DNA from: Nemertoderma westbladi
Lineage: Eukaryota > Xenacoelomorpha > Nemertodermatida > Nemertodermatidae
Direction of reading: 5' to 3'
Assembly (NCBI GenBank): GCA_032718475.1
Contig: JAUCBJ010008828.1
Coordinates: 1 to 64,000, forward strand
DNA: 64,000 bases
The notes under the pieces are model-generated. The model was not told the DNA's origin. It saw nothing but the letters and a program-made list of their open reading frames with translations, and ran no database searches. Both the position numbers and the translations under genes were made by a program. Shown piece after piece: positions 1 through 10,163 of this stretch (its first letter is position 1; each line of letters starts with the position of its first letter).

Positions 1-1182
1 GAAGTCCATCAAAAATCTGAATGTAATTTATGGAGAGAAGTAGCTTTATAAATTGAAGGAGTAAACTTTTGAGTCCAAACTGACGAAGCTTATAGATGAG
101 TTTATATACTCCTCGGAACAGAATCAAATATGCCTTCTTAAAGTCTGCAAAGCATGCGAAAAAGTTTAAAAATTAAAATTAGAAAAAAATTAAAAAGTTT
201 CTAAGACATTTCGAGAGAATGCTTGTGAGTATTTTGTAGACATTACAGAGTAGAGCTAATCCCCTTAGTTATCGGGATCATCACGTGGACCTTTTCCATT
301 AAAAGGACTTTGCAGATACTTGATTTCCGGCAGTACACTACCCGAGTGTTGAGGAGAAGCAAATGTTTAGGAGCATAACCGAGAAAGACAGAGTATATGG
401 CAACGCCGCTTCCAGTAGCTCATTGGGAAGGGAAGACTCATTTCCTTACTTCAGTTTCAGTAAATGCCTTACGATTAGGTCACATATTCCTCCTCGCCTA
501 CATCGCTGCTTTCCGAGGTGTGTCCATCTCAAGAGCGTTTGTTTCGAGAAGCAGGTTGCTAAAATTAGTTCCTCAAGTAGACAGAGGGATTAGACACGGA
601 CGTTGCATTGAATATTTGTGCCACCATAGATAAGGTTCTAATTCGGCATCGTTCTCCAATTTTTCCTCTCTGTGGCTGTTGGAAATGTCAATCTTTTCTT
701 GAAGGTGGTCTTTGTATTCCCGTTTCAGTTTACAAAGATTAAATCGTTGGGATGTATGCTTTTTGAAGTTTGGCTTCATGGTGTTTAGCGCGAAGTTCTT
801 TGCGCATAGGGATTGTTTCTCCTCGTGTTATCAAATGGCAAATCTAAGTCTTCTTGTTAAGTGTGAAATAAATCATAAAGTTTCCAAAAGCCGTATAATA
901 TTTAAACAGCCAGTACAGAACACTTTTAGAAAATATAATTAAAAATTCAATCCCGATCCCGAAAATCGGGATCCTGAGAGTGATAATCCCGAAAAGTGCA
1001 GTTTTTTTAACAAAGTATATTTTCCAAATCTAGTCGTATGTTGCGTCAAAATTTATTTAGTTTAAAATTATGTTTAAAAACCCAATTTACAAAAGGCTTA
1101 ATAATTAACCAATACAATAATTACAATTATTTGTTGTTGATGTGGGTAAATTAATTAACCCACATCCCTTGGTTTCAACCAA
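1..1182. other. AT-rich flank, no confident gene
   Basis: AT-rich sequence with no frame I can assign confidently. The missing 3' exon(s) of the HMGB gene, including any acidic tail, should lie at or below these coordinates on the minus strand, but I could not recognise one. The segment 960-985 contains a short inverted motif around CCCGAAAATCGGGAT. Confidence 0.5.
480..780 (-). pseudogene. Possible decayed hAT transposase C-terminal remnant
   Basis: On the minus strand a 68-codon frame (573-779) has a charged stretch followed by a Leu-Glu-Pro-Tyr-Leu-Trp-Trp motif. This resembles the region just before the dimerisation domain of hAT transposases, where a WW pair is typical. Downstream the frame is broken by stops. 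The match is short and judged by eye, so an accidental resemblance is quite possible. No TIR or 8-bp target duplication was found. Confidence 0.22.
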
Positions 1183-4100
1183 CCATCACTCACTCAACCA
1201 CATGGTAATTCCTCCCACTACCCACTCACTCACCCCTACGGTAAATCCATCCACTCACTCAACCCCACGGTAATTCCTCCCACTCACTCACCCCCACGGT
1301 AAATCCACCCAATCACTCACCCCCACGGTAAATCCACCCACTCACTCACCCCCACAATAAATCCTCCCACTACCCACTCACTCACCCCCACGGTATAAAT
1401 CCACCCAATCACTCACCCCCACGGTAAATCCACCCACTCACTCACCCCCACGGTAAATCCTCCCACTACCCACTCACTCACCCCCACGGTAAATCCACCC
1501 ACTCACTCACCCACACGGTAAATCCTCCCACTACCCACTCACTCACCCCCACGGTAAATCCACCCACTCACTCACCCCCACGGTAAATCCTCCCACTACC
1601 CACTCACTCACCCCCACGGTAAATCCACCCACTCACTCACCCACACGGTAAATCCTCCCACTACCCACTCACTCACCCCCACGGTAAATCCACCCACTCA
1701 CTCACCCACACGGTAAATCCTCCCACTACCCACTCACTCACCCCCACGGTAAATCCACCCACTCACTCACCCCCACGGTAAATCCAGCCACTCACTCACC
1801 CCCACGGTAAATCCTCCCACTACCCACTCACTCACCCCCACGGTAAATCCACCCACTCACTCACCCCCACGGTAAATCCAGCCACTCACTCACCCCCACG
1901 GTAAATCCCCCACCCACTCACTCACCCCCACGGTAAATCCACCCACTCACTCACCCACACGGTAAATCCAGCCACTCACTCACCCCCACGGTAAATCCAG
2001 CCACTCACTCACCCCCACGGTAAATCCAGCCACTCACTCACCTCCACGGTAAATCCAGCCACTCACTCACCCACACGGTAAATCCAGCCACTCACTCACC
2101 CCCACGGTAAATCCACCCACTCACTCACCCCCACGGTAAATCCACCCACTCACTCACCCCCACGGTAAATCCACCCACTCACTCACCCCCCACGGTAAAT
2201 CCAGCCACTCACTCACCCACACGGTAAATCCACCCACTCACTCACCCCCCACGGTAAATCCAGCCACTCACTCACCCACACGGTAAATCCAGCCACTCAC
2301 TCACCCCCACGGTAAATCCACCCACTCACTCACCCCCACGGTAAATCCACCCACTCACTCACCCCCACGGTAAATCCACCCACTCACTCACCCACACGGT
2401 AAATCCAGCCACTCACTCACCCCCACGGTGAATCCAGCCACTCACTCACCCCCACGGTAAATCCACCCACTCACTCACCCCCACGGTAAATCCACCCACT
2501 CACTCACCCCCCACGGTAAATCCAGCCACTCACTCACCCACACGGTAAATCCAGCCACTCACTCACCCCCATGGTAAATCCACCCACTCACTCACCCCAC
2601 GGTAAATCCACCCACTCACTCACCCCACGGTAAATCCACCCACTCACTCACCCCACGGTAAATCCAGCCACTCACTCACCCCCACGGTAAATCCAGCCAC
2701 TCACTCACCCCCACGGTGAATCCAGCCACTCACTCACGCCCACGGTAAATCCAGCCACTCACTCACCCCCACGGTAAATCCACCCACTCACTCACCCCCC
2801 ACGGTAAATCCAGCCACTCACTCACCCCCCACGGTAAATCCAGCCACTCACTCACCCCCACGGTAAATCCACCCACTCACTCACCCACACGGTAAATCCA
2901 GCCACTCACTCACCCCCACGGTAAATCCAGCCACTCACTCACCCCCACGGTAAATCCATCCACTCACTCACCCACACGGTAAATCCACCCACTCAATCAC
3001 CCCCACGGTAAATCCAGCCACTCACTCACCCCCACGGTAAATCCAGCCACTCACTCACCCCCATGGTAAATCCACCCACTCACTCACCCCCATGGTAAAT
3101 CCACCCACTCACTCACCCACACGGTAAATCCACCCACTCACTCACCCACACGGTAAATCCAGCCACTCACTCACCCACACGGTAAATCCACCCACTCACT
3201 CACCCCCACGTTAAATCCAGCCACTCACTCACCCCCACGGTAAATCCAGCCACTCACTCACCCCCACGGTAAATCCACCCACTCACTCACCCCCACGGTA
3301 AATCCAGCCACTCACTCACCCCCACGGTAAATCCAGCCACTCACTCACCCCCACGGTAAATCCAGCCACTCACTCACCCCCACGGTAAATCCAGCCACTC
3401 ACTCACCCCCACGGTAAATCCACCCACTCACTCACCCCCACGGTAAATCCAGCCACTCACTCACCCACACGGTAAATCCACCCACTCACTCACCCCACGG
3501 TAAATCCACCCACTCACTCACCCCCACGGTAAATCCACCCACTCACTCACCCCCACGGTAAATCCACCCACTCACTCACCCCCACGGTAAATCCAGCCAC
3601 TCACTCACCCCCACGGTAAATCCAGCCACTCACTCACCCCCACGGTAAATCCAGCCACTCACTCACCCCCACGGTAAATCCAGCCACTCACTCACCCCCA
3701 CGGTAAATCCACCCACTCACTCACCCCCACGGTAAATCCAGCCACTCACTCACCCACACGGTAAATCCACCCACTCACTCACCCCACGGTAAATCCACCC
3801 ACTCACTCACCCCCACGGTAAATCCAGCCACTCACTCACCCCCACGGTAAATCCAGCCACTCACTCACCCCCACGGTAAATCCACCCACTCACTCACCCC
3901 CACGGTAAATCCAGCCACTCACTCACCCACACGGTAAATCCACCCACTCACTCACCCCCACGGTAAATCCAGCCACTCACTCACCCCCACGGTAAATCCA
4001 CCCACTCACTCACCCCCACGGTAAATCCACCCACTCACTCACCCCCACGGTAAATCCAGCCACTCACTCACCCCCACGGTAAATCCAGCCACTCACTCAC

Positions 4101-4331
4101 CCACACGGTAAATCCAGCCACTCACTCACCCCCACGGTAAATCCAGCCACTCACTCACCCACACGGTAAATCCACCCACTCACTCACCCCCACGGTAAAT
4201 CCAGCCACTCACTCACCTCCACGGTAAATCCAGCCACTCACTCACCCACACGGTAAATCCAGCCACTCACTCACCCCCACGGTAAATCCACCCACTCACT
4301 CACCCCCACGGTAAATCCAGCCACTCACTCA
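1183..4331. repeat. 29-bp minisatellite filling an HMGB intron
   Basis: About 108 head-to-tail copies of a 29-bp unit. Read on the minus strand (gene sense) the unit is GTGAGTGAGTGG, then CTGGATTTACCGTGGGG. The array starts exactly at the 5' splice site of the HMG box B exon, which ends ...TTACCAGGGG before GTGAGTGAGTGG. Each unit therefore repeats an exon-end-like TTACCnnGGGG followed by a consensus GTGAGT donor. Variants include CACACGG/CCCACGG and CAGCC/CACCC on the plus strand. At the far end (1200-1750) a two-unit higher-order pattern with an extra CTCCCACTAC appears. The array is the intron's content from the donor outward. Confidence 0.95.
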
Positions 4332-4332
4332 C

Positions 4333-4507
4333 CCCCTGGTAACGTAGTTTTTCCTCCTGCGTTCGCTTGTCGTACTTCGCCTTGGTTACGGGATCCATCG
4401 CTCGCCACAGACCCCCCAACTCCACGCTGAGCTTAGCAACCGACCAATCAGGGTGCTCCTCTCTCAGTTTGGGTCTGTAATCCCCGGCGAATAGAAAGAA
4501 GCCGGAC
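4333..4507 (-). CDS. HMGB/Dsp1-like gene, exon 4 of those visible: HMG box B
   Basis: This exon encodes 58 codons plus one base, covering most of the second HMG box (sequence-independent bending of DNA in chromatin). It contains SGFFLFAGDYRPKLREEHPD, a Trp in LGGLWRAMD, and a Lys/Tyr-rich third helix ending EEKLRYQG. These match the HMGB box B consensus (SAFFLF, YRPK, LGxxW). The acceptor is TTTCAG at 4510-4508 and the donor is GTGAGT from 4332. The first base completes a split Met codon (phase 2) with the previous exon. The downstream exon encoding the end of the box and any acidic tail was not found beyond the 3.1-kb satellite intron. Confidence 0.9.
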
Positions 4508-4649
4508 CTGAAATTATCGAATATATGTGAAATACACAAAACTTATTACAGAACTTTAATGGCTGTGCGTAATAACAGTGGGTGGAGAGTTAAAGTGATG
4601 TTTTAGAGTTGGCTGATATTGGAAATTAATAATCAACAACAACTAAGGG

Positions 4650-4830
4650 ATATCGTCTCAATGTAAAATTATTAATTAAGGGAAAGGAGCAGGTTATAGT
4701 GAGACGTTATTCTAACCAAAACAATAAACGAATGTCAATAGAAAGGTTACACTTTGATTTTTAAAAGTAATCAGCTGTTATTTGAGTCGAATTTCCGCTG
4801 GGGAGAGGTGAATTTTTATTGTCACAGAAA
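4650..4830 (+). repeat. Dispersed repeat, copy 1
   Basis: Direct copy of sequence at about 7764-7955, in another intron of the same gene. Shared blocks include CTCAATGTAAAATT, GGGAAAGGAGC, AACAATAAAC, GTAATCAGCTGTTATTTG and GATGAATTTTTATTG-like sequence. A partial reversed copy lies at about 10510-10600. It is probably part of the MITE family described at 4845-5157. No ends were defined. Confidence 0.7.
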
Positions 4831-4844
4831 GTCACCCTTATCTG

Positions 4845-5157
4845 CGCCAACGTGAAGAATACCAGGTTTTCACTTTTCGGTCGAAATTCTACTGGAATTT
4901 TATATATGAAGAATTTGTATTTTTCCAAATTTCACCTTATAAGTGTTTTATAGCGCTTATTTCTGTCTTATAACCTATAGATATATATTCGTTTATTGTT
5001 TTGGTTAGATTCAGCCCTTCTGAAATCTGTGGTATTAGTGGAAACATGGTATTCTGCACATGGGGGTAAACTGCAAAGTGAAATATAACGGCAGAAAGTC
5101 TGGTATACCTCTGCACTCGGTACATAAATACATTGGCCCATGTACGATTCCCATTCC
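4845..5157 (-). mobile_element. MITE-like element, copy 1 (reverse orientation)
   Basis: Starts with GTGAAGAATACCAGGTTTTC and matches, in reverse orientation, the element at 10164-10447 along its length. Shared blocks include TTCTGCCGTTATATTTCACT, ATCTAACCAAAACAATAAAC and ATAAAATTCCA. The inverted terminal motif GTGAAGAATACC identifies the family. It is non-coding and about 0.3 kb, lying in an HMGB intron. A target duplication could not be settled. Confidence 0.65.
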
Positions 5158-5182
5158 CGCTATAAATAACTCGATTACTCAC

Positions 5183-5319
5183 ATCGCTCGTTTTGGTGCA
5201 TCGGGATCCTTCTTCCGCCCACGCACTTTGCCCCCCATCATCTCGACATCGTGCTTGTATCGGGCTTTATCATTATCCGCCATATCCTTATAAGGAGTTT
5301 TATCCTCCGTGGACATTCC
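5183..5319 (-). CDS. HMGB/Dsp1-like gene, exon 3: end of HMG box A and linker
   Basis: The exon carries 45 codons plus two bases. It begins GMSTEDKTPYKDMADNDKAR and continues into a basic linker ending RKKDPDAPKRA. This aligns with the end of HMGB box A (WKTMSxKEKxxFEDMAKxDKxRY) and the conserved KKDPNAPKR linker that precedes box B. The acceptor is CCCCAG at 5321-5320, in frame with exon 2, and the donor is GTGAGT from 5182. The splice joins a Trp-Asn from exon 2 to Gly-Met-Ser, at the expected place in the box. Confidence is high from motif order, frame continuity and splice signals. Confidence 0.9.
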
Positions 5320-5361
5320 CTGGGGAATAAAGAGGAAAACTCACCTTCCCATGTCAATGAG

Positions 5362-7501
5362 GTAATAATATAAACTTACGTTCCAAATTGGGTAACATAC
5401 AAACTTACGTTCCAAATTGGGTAACATATAAACTACGTTCCAAATTGAGTAAAATATAAACTTACGTTCCAAATTGAGGAACATATAAACTTACGTTCCA
5501 AATTAAGGAAAATATAAACTTACGTTCCACTTTGAGAAACATATAAACTTACGTTCCACTTTGAGGAACATATAAACTTAAGTTCCACTTTGAGGAACAT
5601 GTAAACTTACGTTCCACTTTGAGGAACATATAAACTTACGTTCCACTTTGGGTAACATATAAACTTACGTTCCACGTTGATGAACATATAAACTTACGTT
5701 CCACTTTGAGGAACATATAAACTTACTTTCCACTTTGGGTTAAATATAAACTTACGTTCCACTTTGAGGAACATATAAACTTACGTTCCACTTTGGGTTA
5801 AATATAAACTTACGTTCCACTTTGAGGAACATATAAAACTTACGTTCCACTTTGGGTAACATATAAACTTACGTTCCACTTTGGGTAACATATAAACTTA
5901 CGTTCCACTTTGGGTAACATATAAACTTACGTTCCACTTTGGGTTAAATATAAACTTACGTTCCACTTTGATGAACATATAAACTTAAGTTCCACTTTGG
6001 GTAACATATAACTTACGTTCCACTTTGAGGAACATAAACTTACGTTCCACTTTGGGTAACATATAAACTTACGTTCCACTTTGGGTAACATATAAACTTA
6101 CGTTCCACTTTGGGTAACATATAAACTTACGTTCCACTTTGGGAAACATATAAACTTACGTTCCACTTTGGGTAACATATAAACTTACGTTCCACTTTGA
6201 GGAACATAAACTTACGTTCCACTTTGGATAACATATAAACTTACGTTCCACTTTGGGTAACATATAAACTTACGTTCCACTTTGGGTAACATATAAACTT
6301 ACGTTCCACTTTCGGTAACATATAAACTTACGTTCCACTATGAGGAACATAAACTTACGTTCCACTTTGGGTAACATATAAACTTACGTTCCACTTTGGG
6401 TAACATATAAACTTACGTTCCACTTTGGGTAACATATAAACTTACGTTCCACTTTGGGTAACATATAAACTTACGTTCCACTTTCGGTAACATATAAACT
6501 TACGTTCCACTATGAGGAACATAAACTTACGTTCCACTTTGGGTAACATATAAACTTACGTTCCAAATTGAGGAAAATAAAAACTTACGTTCCACTTTGG
6601 GTAACATATAAACTTACGTTCCACGTTGGGTAACATATAAACTTCGTTCCACTTTTATAGGAACATATAAACTTACGTTCCACTATGAGGAACATAAACT
6701 TACGTTCCACTTTGGGTAACATATAAACTTACGTTCCAAATTGAGGAAAATAAAAACTTACGTTCCACTTTGGGTAACATATAAACTTACGCTCCACTTT
6801 GGGTAACATATAAACTTACGTTCCGATTTGGGTAACATATAAACTTACGTTCCACTTTGGGTAACATATAAACTTACGTTCCGATTTGGGTAACATATAA
6901 ACTTACGTTCCACTTTGGGTAACATATAAACTTACGTTCCACTTTGAGGAACATACATATAAACTTATGTTCCACTTTGAGGAACATATATATAAACTTA
7001 CGTTCCACTTTGAGGAACATGTAAACTTACGTTCCACTTTGGGTAACATATAAACTTACGTTCCAAATTGAGGAAAATAAAAACTTACGTTCCACTTTGG
7101 GTAACATATAAACTTACGTTCCACGTTGGGTAACATATAAACTTCGTTCCACTTTTATAGGAACATATAAACTTACGTTCCACTATGAGGAACATAAACT
7201 TACGTTCCACTTTGGGTAACATATAAACTTACGTTCCAAATTGAGGAAAATAAAAACTTACGTTCCACTTTGGGTAACATATAAACTTACGCTCCACTTT
7301 GGGTAACATATAAACTTACGTTCCGATTTGGGTAACATATAAACTTACGTTCCACTTTGGGTAACATATAAACTTACGTTCCGATTTGGGTAACATATAA
7401 ACTTACGTTCCACTTTGGGTAACATATAAACTTACGTTCCACTTTGAGGAACATACATATAAACTTACGTTCCACTTTGAGGAACATATATATAAACTTA
7501 C
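5362..7501. repeat. 29-bp minisatellite filling a second HMGB intron
   Basis: About 73 copies of a unit that in gene sense (minus strand) reads GTAAGTTTATATG, then TTACCCAAAGTGGAAC or TTCCTCAAAGTGGAAC. The exon 2 end is TGTTCCTCAAAGTGGAAC followed by the donor GTAAGTTTATAT. The unit thus duplicates the last 18 exon bases plus the first 11 intron bases, with a consensus donor in every copy. Occasional 33-bp units carry an extra TATA, and 25-bp variants have lost bases. The acceptor-proximal end near 5362 is the most diverged. Only about 40 bp of unique intron remain next to the acceptor. Confidence 0.95.
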
Positions 7502-7510
7502 GTTCCACTT
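6520..7510. repeat. 500-bp higher-order duplication inside the minisatellite
   Basis: A distinctive run of variant units occurs at 6541-6960 and again with an exact 500-bp offset at about 7041-7460. The run includes CCAAATTGAGGAAAATAAAA, CCACGTTGGG, ACTTCGTTCCACTTTTATAG, and GCTCCACTTT followed by CCGATTTGGG. This shows a recent block duplication of about 17 units within the array. Confidence 0.85.
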
Positions 7511-7639
7511 TGAGGAACAGGCTCTGCTGAACTCCTTGAAGTCGACGCTGCCGCCGGGGTCCAACACTTTGATTCGATCTCGTTCGCTCTTTACAAAAAA
7601 TGCGTAGGCGGACATTCTACCTTTCGGTTTTGCCTCATC
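7502..7639 (-). CDS. HMGB/Dsp1-like gene, exon 2: start of HMG box A
   Basis: The exon has 46 codons and is phase 0 at both ends. It begins DEAKPKGRMSAYAFFVKSER and ends with EFSRACSSKWN. PKGRMSAYAFFV...EF(S)xxCSxKW is the box A hallmark of HMGB proteins (PRGKMSSYAFFV...EFSKKCSERW). The acceptor is TGTTTAG at 7642-7640 and the donor is GTAAGT from 7501. The next two repeat units (33 bp each) keep the frame open past this donor, so later donors would add 11 or 22 residues to helix 2 of the box. A single-exon-end donor best fits the family. Confidence 0.9.
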
Positions 7640-8095
7640 CTAAACACAAAAATAAACTGTTTCGTAACCGAAAGAAAACCTCAGCCACATGACGCAAACC
7701 AAATCTCGTCGAATTATAAATTATGCGAAAGGAGCAGATTACTCAAAACCCACCTTGGCGAATTAATATCCCGCCTCAATGTAAAATTCTCAATTTAGGG
7801 AAAGGAGCTGGTTACAGTGGCACGTTATTTTAACCTAAACAATAAACTAAACACAATAGAACAGGTTACAGTTTTATTTTTGAGAGTAATCAGCTGTTAT
7901 TTGCTTTGAATTTCCCCTGGAGAGGGATGAATTTTTATTGCGTCCAATTTTCCCCTCTATATCTGGCAAACCCTGTGAATTAAAATGCTTCGGAATATCA
8001 ATATCATTTATTTCCACACAAAAACTTCGGATTTTCTGTATACCGGTACCTTGTTTTTATAATTTTGCTGTATAAAAATGCTTCTTCTGTAACAC
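7640..8095 (-). other. Unique part of HMGB intron 1
   Basis: Intron sequence between the acceptor of exon 2 and the foldback-like element. It contains the second copy of the dispersed repeat (7764-7955) and no coding signal. Confidence 0.7.
7764..7955 (+). repeat. Dispersed repeat, copy 2
   Basis: Direct-orientation copy of 4650-4830. It shares CTCAATGTAAAATTCTCAAT-like sequence, GGGAAAGGAGC, AACAATAAAC, GTAATCAGCTGTTATTTG and ATGAATTTTTATTG. The copies are moderately diverged. Confidence 0.7.
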
Positions 8096-8104
8096 CTCAC
8101 TAAC
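8096..8104. repeat. 9-bp target-site duplication, left
   Basis: CTCACTAAC, identical to 9543-9551 on the other side of the foldback-like element. Confidence 0.85.
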
Positions 8105-9542
8105 GGGTGTAAACGTTGTACCGACAGTGTGCCGACAGTATCGGCGTTACGTTGTGCCGACAGTATCGGCGTTACGTTGTGCCGACAGTGTCGGTGTTAC
8201 GTTGTGCCGACAGTATCGGCGTTACGTTGTGCCGACAGTATCGGCGTTACGTTGTGCCGACAGTGTCGGTGTTACGTTGTGCCGACAGTATCGGTGTTAC
8301 GTTGTGCCGACAGTGTCGGTGTTACGTTGTGCCGAAAGTGTGGGTGTTACGTTGTACCGACAGTGTGCCGACAGTATCGGCGTTACGTTGTGCCGTCAGT
8401 GTCGGTGTTACGTTGTGCCGACAGTATCGGCGTTACGTTGTGCCGACAGTGTCGGTGTTACGTTGTGCCGACAGTATCGCCGTTACGTTGTGCCGACAGT
8501 ATCGGCGTTACGTTGTGCCGACAGTATCGGTGTTACGTTGTGCCGACAGTGTCGGTGTTACGTTGTGCCGACAGTATCGGCGATACGTTGTGCCGACAGT
8601 ATCGGCGTCACGTTGTGCCGACAGTATCGGCGTTACGTTGTGCCGACAGTATCGGCGTTACGATGTTCCGACAGTGTCGGTGTTACGTTGTGCCGACAGT
8701 GTCGGTGTTACGTTGTGCCGACAGTATCGGCGTTACGTTGTACCGACAGTATCGGCGTTACATTGTGCCGACAGTGTCGGCGTTACGTTGTGCCGACAGT
8801 GTCGGTGTTACGTTGTGCCGACAGTATCGGCGTTACGTTGTGCCGACAGTGTCGGTATTATGTTGTGCCGACAGTGTCGGTATTATGTTGTGCCGACAGT
8901 ATCGGCGTTACGTTGTACCGACAGTATCGGCGTTACGTTGTGCCGACAGTATCGGCGTTACGATGTTCCGACAGTGTCGGTGTTACGTTGTGCCGACAGT
9001 GTCGGTGTTACGTTGTGCCGACAGTATCGGCGTTACGTTGTACCGACAGTGTCGGCGTTACGTTGTGCCGACAGTGTCGGCGTTACGTTGTACCGACAGT
9101 GTCGGCGTTACGTTGTGCCGACAGTGTGGCGGATTGAAACCTAAATACAAATAGGAGACTGAAGGATAAATCAGCTGGGTTTCTGGCAAAATACAGCAAT
9201 GCCATTCAGCCATTTTGACCTGTCTGCCTGTACACTTACAGTACTTACTGCCTTAACATCCTAAAAACATACATATCCTACAGTCTCCTATTCTGCTATT
9301 TGTATTTAGGTTACAGCCCGCCACACTGTCGGCACAACGTAACGCCTACCTACACTGTCAGCACAACGCAAGGCCGACATAGTCGGCACAACATAACGCC
9401 GACACTGTCAGCACATTATCTGCACTGTCGGCACAACGTAACGCCTACCTACACTGTCGGCACAACATAACGCCGACACTGTCAGCTCAGCACATTATCT
9501 ACACTGTCGGGTCGGCACAGTTTCGGTACAACATTGACACCC
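8105..9542. mobile_element. Foldback-like element with tandem-repeat arms
   Basis: The left arm (8105-9140) is about 40 copies of a 25-bp unit, GCCGACAGTATCGGCGTTAC plus GTTGT. The right arm (about 9310-9542) carries the same unit in reverse complement, fewer and degraded. The arms flank a unique loop (about 9160-9290) that is itself bounded by inverted CTAAATACAAATAG and GGAGACTG blocks. The termini are inverted: GGGTGTAAACGTTGTACCGA at the left, and at the right the complement of GGGTGTCAATGTTGTACCGA. Both sides have the 9-bp duplication CTCACTAAC (8096-8104 and 9543-9551). It is non-coding; the long open frames across the array come from its repeat structure. Tandem-repeat inverted arms with 9-bp duplications are typical of FB/Mutator-like elements. 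Confidence 0.85.
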
Positions 9543-9551
9543 CTCACTAAC
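9543..9551. repeat. 9-bp target-site duplication, right
   Basis: CTCACTAAC. It lies within the first 13 bases of the HMGB intron and overlaps the donor hexamer (ACTAAC on the plus strand, GTTAGT in gene sense). Confidence 0.85.
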
Positions 9552-9555
9552 TAAC

Positions 9556-9858
9556 CTTCCTCTGCGTCTGTTTCCCAGCTGCCCTTGATGGCGCCGCTTG
9601 AGCCGGTTGCTGCATCATATACTGCGGCGCCGCAGCCACCGCCATCGGCTGGGCCTGTACCGTCTGCACCTGTCCCGCCACCGACGGCTGCATTGCGCCG
9701 GCTGTCGTGGTGTAGAACTGCGGCTGTCCAGACGCGTACTGCGCCGCCGCAGCCTGCGCCGCAGCCGCTTGTGCTGCAGCAAATTGCTGCGGAGTGTATT
9801 GCGGGATACTTTGTGCTGCGGCGGCTCCGTATTGTGCCGCGGCTCCCTGGAACCAATC
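9556..9858 (-). CDS. HMGB/Dsp1-like gene, exon 1 of those visible: Gln/Ala-rich domain
   Basis: The exon is exactly 101 codons, phase 0 at both ends, with acceptor AAAACAG at 9861-9859 and donor GTTAGT from 9555. The protein begins DWFQGAAAQYGAAAAQSIPQ and continues as low-complexity Gln/Ala with QFAAAQAAAAQAAAAQY, then a QPQFYTT/VQTVQAQ segment, and ends in basic AAGKQTQRK, which runs straight into the PKGRMSAYAFF of box A. A Gln-rich N-terminal region ahead of two HMG boxes is the layout of insect Dsp1 (a corepressor and Polycomb-related HMGB protein). Other frames of this GC-rich block are open by chance. The initiator exon was not found upstream. Confidence 0.82.
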
Positions 9859-10095
9859 CTGTTTTAAATTAAAAACAACTAAATATTAAATAACGTCTTC
9901 GAACATAAACTTTACTGTACTTACTGTTATACCGGACCGGTAGGCCTAGTGCGAAAAAGAAAGAAAGGGTCGCAATGCTGTAAAGTAGAATCATTACCCC
10001 CTTCAATGAAAGTGAAACATAAAACAGCGGAGGCAACCCGTAGAATTCTCTTGTCTGTGATCTTGGATGTCTTGGCTCTTGTCCGGATCTTGGAA

Positions 10096-10123
10096 GGGGG
10101 GGGGGGGGGGGGGGGGGGGGGGG
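10096..10123 (+). repeat. G28 homopolymer
   Basis: Uninterrupted run of 28 G, the longest of several poly-G/poly-C tracts in the window. Confidence 0.95.
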
Positions 10124-10163
10124 CTAGTTCCTTATACACTTATACAATAACCTTACACCGGCC

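Larger units (their letters stand above)
4508..5182 (-). other. HMGB intron between box A/linker and box B exons
   Basis: A 675-bp intron with a canonical GTGAGT donor at 5182 and a TTTCAG acceptor at 4508. Unlike its neighbours it has no minisatellite. It holds a dispersed repeat (about 4650-4830) and a MITE-like copy (about 4845-5157). Confidence 0.8.

Noticed and set aside
1183-4331. CRISPR-like array of 29-bp repeats
   Set aside because: Units are directly contiguous without unique spacers, and the context is a eukaryotic intron. It is a minisatellite.
8116-9154. Three long overlapping open frames (about 340 codons each) on the plus strand
   Set aside because: All three frames are open because the 25-bp unit, read over three periods, contains no stop. 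The proteins are pure repeats and the region is a foldback-like element with a target duplication.
9551-9872. Open frames on both strands in the GC-rich block, other than the Q/A frame
   Set aside because: Splice signals, phase continuity and the basic run into HMG box A support only the minus-strand frame giving DWFQGAAAQYG. The others are shadows.
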